Source: Acinetobacter sp. GSS19 (GTDB taxonomy: Bacteria > Pseudomonadota > Gammaproteobacteria > Pseudomonadales > Moraxellaceae). Taken from it: DNA of 64,000 bases. The stretch is taken from the NCBI RefSeq assembly GCF_028621895.1, contig NZ_CP117520.1:1178001-1242000 (forward strand), in the 5' to 3' direction. Below are positions 47,660 to 56,027 of this stretch, in pieces (the stretch's first letter is position 1; each line of letters opens with the position of its first letter). A model generated the notes under the pieces. It did no database searches and was not told the origin of the DNA. It saw only the letters and a list, made by a program, of their open reading frames with translations. The position numbers and the translations under genes are program-made.

Positions 47660-48274
47660 ATGTATACAGGTATCGTTCAAGGTTTAGAAAAAGTCGTCGA
47701 CATCCAGAAAGGAAACGGTTTTATCACTTTGGTCGTTAGTGATCAGCAGGGTTTCTTTAATGATGTTTTCATTGGTGCAAGTGTGGCGATCAATGGGGTC
47801 TGTTTGACGGTCACTACCATTGATACTGCACAGCAGCACATACATTTTGATATCTCAGACGTAACCCTCGCACTTACCACACTCAAAGATGTACAGATCG
47901 GTGATGAAGTCAATATTGAGCGTTCAGCCAAAGTCGGTGCTGAAAATGGTGGGCACAACCTTTATGGACATATTGAAGGTACTGCGACGGTAGCCAGTCT
48001 GGAACGCCGTGGTGAGACCCTGCATGTAGATTTAACTATCCCAGCCGGTAATATTAAGTATTTTTTCCTAAAAGGTTTTATTGGGTTAAATGGTTGCAGT
48101 TTGACGATTAACCGAGTGGATCGTGCTTTGGGAGAAATTTCGGTTGATCTCATTCCGGAAACTTTACGTCTGACGACCTGGAAGAATATTCAGCCTGGAG
48201 ATGAGGTCAATTATGAAATTGACCAGATGACCCGGACGCTGGTAGATACGTTGGAAAATCTACATCAGCGCTAA
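47660..48274 (+). CDS. riboflavin synthase alpha subunit-like protein
   Basis: A 204-residue protein with two lumazine-binding halves (about 1-97 and 98-195). Similar to E. coli-type riboflavin synthase: GIVQG, GASVAINGVCLTVTTI, GGHNLYGHIEGTA and KGFIGLNGCSLTINRV. The second residue is Tyr (MYTGIV), whereas riboflavin synthases nearly always have Phe there, a residue important for catalysis. It could be the housekeeping enzyme or a paralogue serving the flavin reductase and MesXD next door. No other rib genes are adjacent. Confidence 0.82.
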   Translation: MYTGIVQGLEKVVDIQKGNGFITLVVSDQQGFFNDVFIGASVAINGVCLTVTTIDTAQQHIHFDISDVTLALTTLKDVQIGDEVNIERSAKVGAENGGHNLYGHIEGTATVASLERRGETLHVDLTIPAGNIKYFFLKGFIGLNGCSLTINRVDRALGEISVDLIPETLRLTTWKNIQPGDEVNYEIDQMTRTLVDTLENLHQR

Positions 48275-48395
48275 GCAATTCAATTCATTAATATTTTTGT
48301 TATTCTTGACAGTTAATGTTTTATTGCTCCCCTTCTAAATAGTAGTTTCGAATAGAGCTTTATTGGCTGTTTATGTCATCATTCTTGTTTAATAC

Positions 48396-48418
48396 AGTGG
48401 CACCATTGTTGTGCCACT
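48396..48418. terminator. hairpin between convergent flavin genes
   Basis: AGTGGCAC-CATTGTT-GTGCCACT, perfect 8-bp stem. No immediate T-run, but it lies between the riboflavin-synthase-like gene and the flavin reductase gene that face each other. Confidence 0.45.
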
Positions 48419-48495
48419 ACTTACATTGATTTTTTTCTAAAGATTTTTATTAATATTTAATTTGTAGCTTTATAAATTCTTATTTTAAAATTTAC

Positions 48496-48987
48496 TTAGG
48501 CTATTTCAGTTTCTCCAACCTGATGATAAGCACGATTAAAGTAGACCAAAGCGGAATCTTGTTGATTTTTTTGTATAGCTACAATCGGACAAATAAAAAT
48601 CGTATGTGTTCCTACTTCTTGAATTTGTTCAATTTCACAATCAAAGCTGACTAAGGCATCCGTTAACACCGGACAGCCTGTTGCTAATTCAGTCCAATCC
48701 CCATATTCAAAGCGCTGTTCTGAACTCATTTTCGATGCAAAGGCGTGGGAAAGTTGTTCATGCTGAGCACCTAATACATTGACTGCCAAAACTTTATTCT
48801 CAACAAAATAAGCATGTGAGCGTGATGATTTATTCATACACACCAACAAGGTCGGTGGTGTATCTGTGACGCTACATACCGCAGATGCTGTAAAGCCGTG
48901 ATGACCAGATGCGCCCATCGTAGTTACCACATTCACCGCACTGCTTAATGAAGACATTGCATTTTTAAAGTCTGTAGCGTCAACCAT
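48496..48987 (-). CDS. flavin reductase-domain protein
   Basis: About 163 residues of the HpaC-type flavin reductase family: FKNAMSSLSSAVNVVTTMGASGHHGFTASAVCSVTDTPPTLLVCMNKSSRSHAYF is the classic N-terminal half, and the closing HTIFICPIVAI-NRAYHQVG the C-terminal half. It would supply reduced FMN or FAD. The gene follows mesD by about 110 bases on the same strand, and reduced flavin may be what MesX/MesD need together with oxygen (inference). ATG 48987 has AGGA 8 bases upstream. Confidence 0.85.
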   Translation of the reverse strand: MVDATDFKNAMSSLSSAVNVVTTMGASGHHGFTASAVCSVTDTPPTLLVCMNKSSRSHAYFVENKVLAVNVLGAQHEQLSHAFASKMSSEQRFEYGDWTELATGCPVLTDALVSFDCEIEQIQEVGTHTIFICPIVAIQKNQQDSALVYFNRAYHQVGETEIA

Positions 48988-49094
48988 CACTTGATTCCTA
49001 TATCTTGCTATATCTTTGGGTGAGCGATTGCTCAGGGCTTTCTTGAGTCAGAATATTCCAATCAAAAACACCCCTTCACATATCCTATTTTGAG

Positions 49095-50123
49095 TTAAGC
49101 AGAAAGCTCTCGACGAATAATCTCTGCGCCTGCACTTAAAGCATTGAGCTTGCCGCGTGCCACTTGGCGAGATAACGGCGCCATACCACAGTTGCTTGAA
49201 GGATAGAGCTTGTCTGCATCTACAAATTGTAGGGCTTTGCGCAGAGTATCCGCCACTTCTTCTGCTGTTTCAATAACATCGGTTGCGACATCAATCGCCC
49301 CTACCATGACTTTTTTACCCCGAATGAGCTCAATCAGTTCCATCGGCACACGGGAATTGTGACATTCTAACGAAACGATATCGATCTTAGATTTTTGTAA
49401 TTTAGGAAAGACTTCTTCATATTGGCGCCATTCTGAACCAAGTGTTTTTTTCCAGTCCGTATTGGCTTTAATGCCATAGCCATAGCAGATATGTACCGCC
49501 GTCTCACACTTCAAGCCTGCTAATGCACGTTCTAAAGTTGCAATGCCCCAGTCATTCACCTCATCAAAAAACACATTAAATGCTGGCTCATCGAATTGAA
49601 TGATATCTACCCCCGCTGCTTCGAGCTCTAAAGCCTCTTGATTGAGAATTTTGGCAAATTCCCACGCCAATTTTTCACGACTTTTATAGTGGCCATCATA
49701 CAAGGTATCAATCATAGTCATTGGACCAGGCAGTGCCCATTTAATGGGTTGATCGGTCAGCGAGCGAAGAAACCTCGCATCTTCAACAAAGACGGGTTTT
49801 TGACGGGATACTTCCCCCACCACTGATGGTACGCTGGCATCATAGCGATCACGGATTTTCACGATTTCGCGTTTATCGAAGTCGACACCATCAAGATGTT
49901 CAATAAATGTAGTCACAAAATGCTGACGGGTTTGTTCACCATCACTGACAATATCAATGCCTGCTTGTTGCTGTTCATGCAAGGCCAAACGTAAAGCATC
50001 AAGTTTGCCATCAATCAGCTCTTGCCCTTGTAATTTCCACGGCGACCAAAGTTTTTCCGGTTCCGCCAGCCAAGAAGGTTTTGGTAAGCTGCCAGCCGTT
50101 GAGGTCGGTAATAAGCGTTTCAT
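49095..50123 (-). CDS. mesD: folate-independent methionine synthase, core-MetE type (MesD-like)
   Basis: About 342 residues, only the catalytic C-terminal barrel of MetE. Zinc ligand residues are visible in AVHICYGYG (His and Cys) and in LYPSSNCGMAPL (last Cys), with IDIVSLECHNSRVPMELIE carrying the Glu. The N-terminal folate-side half of MetE is missing, as in the Mes families that take the methyl group from a donor other than methyl-tetrahydrofolate. The neighbouring DUF1852 gene marks it as MesD, which is known to need MesX and oxygen. The start at 50123 is preferred to TTG 50129. Confidence 0.87.
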   Translation of the reverse strand: MKRLLPTSTAGSLPKPSWLAEPEKLWSPWKLQGQELIDGKLDALRLALHEQQQAGIDIVSDGEQTRQHFVTTFIEHLDGVDFDKREIVKIRDRYDASVPSVVGEVSRQKPVFVEDARFLRSLTDQPIKWALPGPMTMIDTLYDGHYKSREKLAWEFAKILNQEALELEAAGVDIIQFDEPAFNVFFDEVNDWGIATLERALAGLKCETAVHICYGYGIKANTDWKKTLGSEWRQYEEVFPKLQKSKIDIVSLECHNSRVPMELIELIRGKKVMVGAIDVATDVIETAEEVADTLRKALQFVDADKLYPSSNCGMAPLSRQVARGKLNALSAGAEIIRRELSA

Positions 50124-50150
50124 AATCAATAATCTTCTATATTCTGGATA

Positions 50151-51143
50151 TTAAGCCGCTTGATCTTCAAGCTTATAGCTTGCTGCCCATTGCTCAAGGA
50201 TGCCTTGATAGGGTTTGATAAAGTGTTCTTCAGTCCACTTGCCTTGTTTAACTGCCAATTGACTACGTTCAACACGATCATAGACAATTTGGGTCAATGA
50301 ATAATCCTGATACTCAAGACTCGGTTGATATACATGCCCCGCATTGGAGTTGGCATTGTAAATTTCAGGACGGTAAATCTTTTGAAATGTTTCCATGGTG
50401 CTAATGGTACTAATCAACTCAAGATCTGTGTAATCACCAAGTAAGTCACCATTAAAATAGAAGGCCAAAGGTGCAGCCGCATTTGTGGGCATGAAATAAC
50501 GTACGTTTAAGCCCATCTTCTTGAAGTATTCATCGGTTCGTGAATATTCATCTTGCTTGTATTCGACACCTAACACAGGATGCTGATTCGCAGTACGGTG
50601 ATAGGTTTTTGTGGTTGAAACACTCAGACAAATGACAGGATTTTTATCAAACTCTGCTTTGAATGCTTCCGAATTTACGAGATATTGATACAGCTTACCG
50701 TGCAAATCACCAAAATTTTCTGGCTTATTCGATGCTGGGTTTTTATTAATATGTTCGGGCAGTACTACGCTAAAGTCATAATCACGGACATAAGATGAGA
50801 AACTATTGCCGATCATGCCATCAATACGCTGATTGTTTTTATGATCCACAATGGTAGTTTCAAGCATTTCAATCGCAGGGAAAGTTTTGCCCTTACCTTC
50901 AACATCAATATCTACAGAAATGATATCCACTTCAACCGAATAACGGTCTGCTTTTGGGTTATCCCAATGTGCCAAAGCATTAAAACGGTTATTGATCATG
51001 CGTAAAGTGTTACGCAGATTCTGTTTACGGCTTTCACCTCGTGCTAAATTGGCAAAGTTCGTGGTAAGACGTGTGCTATCTGCTGGAAGATAGTTTTCAT
51101 CGAAACGAATACGCTTAATTGAACAGACAAACTCTTTATTCAT
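50151..51143 (-). CDS. mesX: DUF1852 protein, MesX partner of the core-MetE enzyme
   Basis: About 330 residues, the DUF1852 family, almost always encoded next to a short MetE-like protein. Segments such as IKRIRFDENYLPADSTRLTTNFANLARGESRKQNLRNTLRMINNRFNALAHWDNPKADRY and the later FMPTNAAAPLAFYFNGDLLGDYTDLELI are typical. Its chemistry is not settled; it is required for MesD activity. Start set at ATG 51143 with AGGGTGG upstream; the frame continues to TTG 51173. It is 27 bases before mesD, so they form an operon. Confidence 0.87.
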   Translation of the reverse strand: MNKEFVCSIKRIRFDENYLPADSTRLTTNFANLARGESRKQNLRNTLRMINNRFNALAHWDNPKADRYSVEVDIISVDIDVEGKGKTFPAIEMLETTIVDHKNNQRIDGMIGNSFSSYVRDYDFSVVLPEHINKNPASNKPENFGDLHGKLYQYLVNSEAFKAEFDKNPVICLSVSTTKTYHRTANQHPVLGVEYKQDEYSRTDEYFKKMGLNVRYFMPTNAAAPLAFYFNGDLLGDYTDLELISTISTMETFQKIYRPEIYNANSNAGHVYQPSLEYQDYSLTQIVYDRVERSQLAVKQGKWTEEHFIKPYQGILEQWAASYKLEDQAA

Positions 51144-51288
51144 AGTGATCGCCACCCTAATTTTTGAGATCAATTAAATTTCTGAATGAGGCAATTTATA
51201 CTCAAATAATGAGATGAATAAAAATGATTTTAAATAATCTAAAATTGAATTTAATTCATGATTTATTAGGGAAAGGACAATTTAAATA

Positions 51289-51408
51289 ATGACTTCTTGG
51301 TTGATTGATATTTTTATAATTCTGCTTTTAATTAAAATATATTTTATAAAGCAAAGAGTTAAAACTTACTTCAAGCATAAGCCTGAATACTTAAAATCGC
51401 TAGTCTGA
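51289..51408 (+). CDS. possible 39-residue membrane miniprotein
   Basis: ATG with AAAGGA 10 bases upstream opens a 39-codon frame: MTSWLIDIFIILLLIKIYFI then a basic tail rich in Lys and ending SLV. One clear membrane helix (residues 4-20). Divergent from mesX. No homologue is known to me; could be chance in AT-rich DNA. Confidence 0.3.
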   Translation: MTSWLIDIFIILLLIKIYFIKQRVKTYFKHKPEYLKSLV

Positions 51409-51700
51409 AGTGCTAGAAAGGAAGGTTGTAGAATTTACGAAAAGTTTCATTTCTCACATAAAATGAATTTATCTCATCTTAAAGTTAAAATATATCAATG
51501 TATTCACCCTGATTAATTTTTAAATGCGTAGCTGTACTCCAGGTATAAAATCAATTTTTAGGACTGCCACCGTCCCAGACAAGTATCCCTGATGCTTTTT
51601 TATAGACGAGAACTTACAACACTGGGAGAAATACGGAATTATTCGGGATTTATTTATGATCATTTTCTAGGTATTGGTTAAATTTTATTCCACAAAGAAT
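51409..51700. other. non-coding stretch with a possible IS-end remnant or small RNA
   Basis: At about 51559-51590 the bases GGACTGCCACCGTCCCAGAC resemble the end of the IS at 58278 (TGGACTGCCACCACTCTCC), so this may be an old IS end. A TATAAAAT box at 51542-51549 and an orphan terminator at 51701 could instead bound a short transcript. Confidence 0.35.
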
Positions 51701-51725
51701 AAAGCCCGATTTTTTCGGGCTTTTT
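51701..51725 (+). terminator. orphan Rho-independent terminator
   Basis: AAAGCCCGA-TTTTT-TCGGGCTTT plus Ts. No annotated plus-strand gene ends before it, except the miniprotein candidate 290 bases upstream. Confidence 0.8.
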
Positions 51726-51918
51726 CTTTGATACCCGCTAGGTGAGTCTACTCTACCACCAGTAACATCCTGTTCTTGTATGAATCCATCATGAGTAAAA
51801 ACATACAACATGACCTTGATAGCCAAATACTTAAATCTATACCTACTAGAACGTACAAATTAACTCAACATTCTCATGAGAAATTGGGAACTTTATAAAA
51901 TGTGATTGCCAATCATTT

Positions 51919-51949
51919 TTATAAGATGTATTTTAAATACATCTTATAA
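51919..51949. promoter_or_regulatory. NsrR-type nitric-oxide operator upstream of hmp
   Basis: A 31-base perfect palindrome with one central base. Its inner 23 bases (51923-51945, AAGATGTATTT-T-AAATACATCTT) match the NsrR consensus form (AAGATG then an AT-rich centre then CATCTT). It ends 23 bases before the hmp start, in promoter position. NsrR, an iron-sulfur NO sensor, would repress and be released by NO. No nsrR gene is in the window. Confidence 0.7.
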
Positions 51950-51972
51950 GTAACCGCAATGTGAGATCAACG

Positions 51973-53181
51973 ATGACTCCGCAGCAAATTGAGTTAGTAA
52001 AAGCCACTGTACCTGTACTTCGTGAAAATGGTGTAGCTCTAACCGGCTATTTCTATAATCGCATGTTAGGTAATAATCCTGATCTAAAAGAAACGTTTAA
52101 CATGGGACACCAACGTAGCGGAGCTCAGGCACAAGCCTTGGCAGGCGCGGTATTGGCTTATGCTGAAAATATTGAAGATCCATCTGTATTATTGCCTGTG
52201 GTTGAACTCATCGCCCATAAACACGTCAGCTTGAATATTCAATCACCTGATTACAACATTGTAGGTGAAAACTTATTACACTCGATTAGCGAAGTGCTTA
52301 ACATTTCGATGGAAGACCCCTTGATTGCTGCTTGGGCTGCCGCTTATGGTCAATTGGCTGATCTATTTATCAGTACTGAAAAAGCCATTTATGACCAACA
52401 TCAGCAAGCTAAAGGCAGCTGGTTAGGCTGGCGCAAGTTCAAAATTGCCAAAAAAGTGGTGGAAAGTGATGAAATTACCTCTTTCTATTTGCAACCTTCA
52501 GATGGTGGTGCCTTACCAACCTATGAAGCAGGTCAATATATTTCAGTTCGTGTATTTGTTGAAGAATTAGGTTTAAAACAGCCACGCCAGTACACGTTAT
52601 CGACTAATCCACAAGCTGATTATCTACGTATCTCTGTAAAACGTGAGCATGAAAAAGGAGATTTGGCTGCTGGGTGGGTATCCAATACTTTACACGGTTT
52701 GCCAGAAGGTTCAGAAATTGAAGTTTCTGCTCCAACAGGTAATTTCTATCTGCTTGACTCAAATAAGCGTAATGTATTTATCAGTGGTGGTGTCGGCTTA
52801 ACCCCAATGATTGCCATGTTGAATCAGTTAGTTACGTTATACATGCCACAGCCTGTTACTTTTATCCATGCCTGCCGTAACAAGCAAGTTCATGCCATGA
52901 AAAAAGATATTCAGGCATTGAAAGCAAAATATCCGCGCTTAAATACGTTTACGGTTTATGAATTCCCTCATTCAGATGATATTTTAGGGGAAGATTATGA
53001 CGCGGCTGGCCGTTTAGATTTAATGAATATGGATCGCTCATTACTCCCAGTAAATGCAGATTACTATCTTTGTGGCCCAATGCCATTTATGGCTGAGCAA
53101 CATAAAGCACTCGTTGCTCGTGGTATCCCTGCAGAAAATATTCACAGTGAAGCCTTTGGTACAGGTGGCGTAAAGCACTAA
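51973..53181 (+). CDS. hmp: NO-detoxifying flavohemoglobin
   Basis: A 402-residue nitric oxide dioxygenase: globin (1-140, with YFYNRMLGNNPDLKETFNMGHQRSGAQAQALAGAVLAYA and the proximal His in IAHKHVSLNI), FAD domain (150-260, with RQYTLST) and NAD domain (262-402, with VFISGGVGLTPMIAML and DYYLCGPMPFM). Converts NO and oxygen to nitrate. The start is the ATG at 51973; the GTG at 51961 is in frame but less likely. It sits under the palindrome at 51919. Confidence 0.94.
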   Translation: MTPQQIELVKATVPVLRENGVALTGYFYNRMLGNNPDLKETFNMGHQRSGAQAQALAGAVLAYAENIEDPSVLLPVVELIAHKHVSLNIQSPDYNIVGENLLHSISEVLNISMEDPLIAAWAAAYGQLADLFISTEKAIYDQHQQAKGSWLGWRKFKIAKKVVESDEITSFYLQPSDGGALPTYEAGQYISVRVFVEELGLKQPRQYTLSTNPQADYLRISVKREHEKGDLAAGWVSNTLHGLPEGSEIEVSAPTGNFYLLDSNKRNVFISGGVGLTPMIAMLNQLVTLYMPQPVTFIHACRNKQVHAMKKDIQALKAKYPRLNTFTVYEFPHSDDILGEDYDAAGRLDLMNMDRSLLPVNADYYLCGPMPFMAEQHKALVARGIPAENIHSEAFGTGGVKH

Positions 53182-53193
53182 TCTAGTGCATTC

Positions 53194-53220
53194 AAATGGC
53201 CTCATCGTGAGGCCATTTTT
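53194..53220 (+). terminator. terminator of hmp
   Basis: AAATGGCCTCA/TGAGGCCATTT, 11-bp perfect stem with loop TCG and a T-run. Confidence 0.88.
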
Positions 53221-53245
53221 GAAATATCGAAAATTTTATTAGATT

Positions 53246-53716
53246 TTAGTTTGTTCTCTTAATACCCGTCACATCTACTTCAACTCGACGAAAAGTCTTC
53301 AAGGCTGATCTGATATATTGATAAGACAATTGGGCTTGTGGCTCGATCAACCAGTGACTGTTGCCTAACTTGTATAGATGGCCAACTTCAGCAGAAATGC
53401 CAGCGCCCCAACCATTTTGATCGACATTAACGCCATTACGAGCTTCATATTCGTTTTGCAAATAAGATACGTGACCCACTAAATCAAAATAGCTACCATT
53501 TTTATCATAGTAAGTCGAATATAAGCCTAAGCTAGCTACATCCGTTGTGCCTTCGCCCGTGTATTTATTCGCAGCCAAAAGGCCATTTTCTGCATGATAA
53601 CGGTCAAAGAAGTCGATGCTACTACGGCCATAGCTCATCATGGCAGCCGTATGACGGCGTGAACCAGTATCTGGGTTATGCTGCCATAAGTTTTCTTCTC
53701 CTATGTTAGAAAAGGA
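53246..53716 (-). pseudogene. autotransporter beta-barrel remnant
   Basis: About 150 codons of an autotransporter translocator barrel: ENLWQHNPDTGSRRHTAAMMSYGRSSIDFF, GLYSTYYDKNGSYFDLVGHVSYLQNEYEARNG and NGWGAGISAEVGHLYKL followed by a SHWLIEPQAQLSYQYI strand. Both ends are missing: no start or passenger in front (the frame meets a stop at 53717-53719), and the last strand with a terminal aromatic residue is absent (it ends IKRTN). A deletion remnant of a much larger surface protein. Confidence 0.65.
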
Positions 53717-53800
53717 TCAAACTTATTTTTAAGTTTTAAAAAAATGATTTTAGGTAAATTCTCTTGATGCTTTAACCGAGATTCCTGTAAATATTTTCAC

Positions 53801-54457
53801 TCATTGACTATTGAATTGTGTCCACTCAGCAACATTGGTTTTCAGTGCTGTTGCAGCATAACCTCGCTGTTTCAATACCTGAAGCGCATCTGCGGTCATA
53901 ATGCAATACGGTCCACGGCAGTAGACGGTAATCGGAATCTCTGCGGGTAACTCATGTAAACGTTTTCTCAGCTCATTGAGTGGAATAGACTTTGCAAAAG
54001 GCAGATGAGCATGCGCAAATTCATTTTCCGGACGCACATCCAAAATGATCATTTCCCCTGCTTTGGCCTTTTCCAACAGAGTGTCGCGGTCTTCACGATA
54101 CTGCTCCCCCTCGAGTTTACTAAGATGCTGTAAAGCATCCTGTAGTTCAAACAAACGATCTTGTGCAAAATTACGCATGGCATTTAGAAACTGGGGAATG
54201 CCCGCGCTCGCGAGCCGATATATCATCTGTTTACCTCGGCGTTCCGCGTTGACTAAACGAGCCAGACGTAACTCTTTCAAATGTGCACTGGTCAGTTTCA
54301 CACTGATATTCGCTTCCTGCGCCAACAGCTCAACGGGTTTGCTGGCTTGTAACAACAAGTCCAGTAATTCTAATCGCTTTGGATTGCCAAGGACTTTGGC
54401 AATCCGAGCTAATTGAGCATAGAGTTCCGGTTTAATTTCCCGAGCATCAGCCATCAT
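53801..54457 (-). CDS. ArsR helix-turn-helix protein fused to a rhodanese domain
   Basis: A 218-residue fusion. N-terminal ArsR-type winged helix (residues 12-95: KVLGNPKRLELLDLLLQASKPVELLAQEANISVKLTSAHLKELRLARLVNAERRGKQMIYRL), then rhodanese (about 125-215), with ILDVRPENEFAHAHLPFAKSIPL and the active loop YCRGPYC (Cys180, second Cys185). The domain pair suggests a regulator that senses or handles sulfane sulfur or thiol-reactive metals through the rhodanese Cys. Divergent from an MFS gene with a DsrE-type gene behind it, so all three probably form one sulfur-linked locus. Confidence 0.87.
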   Translation of the reverse strand: MMADAREIKPELYAQLARIAKVLGNPKRLELLDLLLQASKPVELLAQEANISVKLTSAHLKELRLARLVNAERRGKQMIYRLASAGIPQFLNAMRNFAQDRLFELQDALQHLSKLEGEQYREDRDTLLEKAKAGEMIILDVRPENEFAHAHLPFAKSIPLNELRKRLHELPAEIPITVYCRGPYCIMTADALQVLKQRGYAATALKTNVAEWTQFNSQ

Positions 54458-54648
54458 TGTTGCATCATCCTTTTACACAATTTCTCTGATTTTCTATCTT
54501 AGGGCATAAGCCATCAGTCCAGAATAACATTCCAAAGATATTTAGAATATTTTATATTATAACCATTCATAATCTGAAATTTCACCTCGACAAGCAGTCA
54601 AAATTCACGACTAATCCCATAAAGTTTACAAGTCAGGAGTACAGACCG

Positions 54649-55947
54649 ATGTCGCAATTCAATCACTCTGAACAACAATATCACTACGGAATTCGTGAAA
54701 ACCTGCTTCAGGTCGGCCATCAGCTGTTACAGGTGTTTCTGGTCGGCCTGACGATTGGCATGTTCCGGACAGTGGTTCCTGCTTTGGCTGAAGATGAATT
54801 TGGTGTGGCTAAAGGATCATTCATGATGCTGACCGCATTTGTGGTCGCATTCGGTTTTGTAAAAGGCACGCTGAATTTTGTGGCCGGACGCTGGTCTGAG
54901 CGGATCGGACGTAGAAAGGTCCTGATTTGGGGTTGGCTGGCAGCCATTCCGATTCCCTTTATGATTCTGTATGCCTCTTCCTGGGGCTGGATTGTCACAG
55001 CTACAATTCTACTCGGTGTCAATCAGGGTCTATGCTGGTCGATGACACAAACCTCGAAAATAGACATCACCCGTGCCGATGAGCGTGGTCTGACCATGGG
55101 GTTGAATGAATTTTCCGGATATGTCGGGGTGGCTTTGGCAGGCATTCTGACCGGTTACATGGCGTTGACTTGGGGACCGCGTTTGGGCTTGCTGATTTTT
55201 GGTTCAGTGGTCATCTCACTGGCTCTCATCCTAGCTATCTTTGCTGTTCGGGAAACGCAGGAATGGGCCAAGGCAGAAGCACATCAAAGCCTGACCCAGC
55301 CCCAGCATTTACAACTGTCCAAATTACCGCAAAATTTTCCCACCCATCCAACCACAGTACAAATGTTTCGCCTGATGAGTTGGGGAGATAAGCGTATGGC
55401 AGCTTTCTGTCAGGCTGGGATGATCGAAAAATTCGTCGATGCCCTGATCTGGGTGTTTTATCCGGTATTTCTCTATCAGCGCGGACTGGGCCTAGATGCA
55501 ATTGGTTGGATTGTCGGTATATATGGCTTTGTCTGGGGAGGGACACAATTACTGACCGGAAAACTGTCTGATCATATTGGCCGGATGAAACCGATTATCT
55601 TGGGCATGTGGATTTGTGGTCTGGGTGTGGCAATGATGTTGATCCATGAGGGAATGCTGTGGTGGTCATTAAGTGCCGGAATCACCGGTTTTGGTATGGC
55701 CCTGCTCTATCCGAATCTGGGGGCTGCCGTGGCAGATATTTCCCATCCTAACTGGCGAGGTTCAGCAATTGGCATTTATCGCTTCTGGCGTGACCTAGGC
55801 TATGGTGTCGGTGCGCTGGGTTTTGGGCTGGTGGCACATTTTACCGGTGTAGTCACGGCAGGCTTTTGGTTTGTTGCCATTGCGATGTTCCTGTCTGGAG
55901 CACTGGTGATGCTCTGGGGAGAGGAGACTCACCCAAATCTGGACTAA
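54649..55947 (+). CDS. MFS transporter
   Basis: A 432-residue major facilitator with 12 predicted helices. Loop 2-3 has GRWSERIGRRKVLIWG, the DxxGRR-like motif A, and the second half repeats it as GKLSDHIGRMKPI. Hydrophilic loop at about 200-240. Substrate unknown; context (divergent ArsR-rhodanese, downstream dsrE remnant) points to a sulfur compound or metal-related toxicant. A CAGGAG site precedes the ATG. Confidence 0.85.
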   Translation: MSQFNHSEQQYHYGIRENLLQVGHQLLQVFLVGLTIGMFRTVVPALAEDEFGVAKGSFMMLTAFVVAFGFVKGTLNFVAGRWSERIGRRKVLIWGWLAAIPIPFMILYASSWGWIVTATILLGVNQGLCWSMTQTSKIDITRADERGLTMGLNEFSGYVGVALAGILTGYMALTWGPRLGLLIFGSVVISLALILAIFAVRETQEWAKAEAHQSLTQPQHLQLSKLPQNFPTHPTTVQMFRLMSWGDKRMAAFCQAGMIEKFVDALIWVFYPVFLYQRGLGLDAIGWIVGIYGFVWGGTQLLTGKLSDHIGRMKPIILGMWICGLGVAMMLIHEGMLWWSLSAGITGFGMALLYPNLGAAVADISHPNWRGSAIGIYRFWRDLGYGVGALGFGLVAHFTGVVTAGFWFVAIAMFLSGALVMLWGEETHPNLD

Positions 55948-56027
55948 GTCACAGACAACTTGGGATCGGTGCAGTATAGTCAATGAGTATTTGAAATCAT
56001 AACAACCCCAACAGGAAGAAATAAAAA

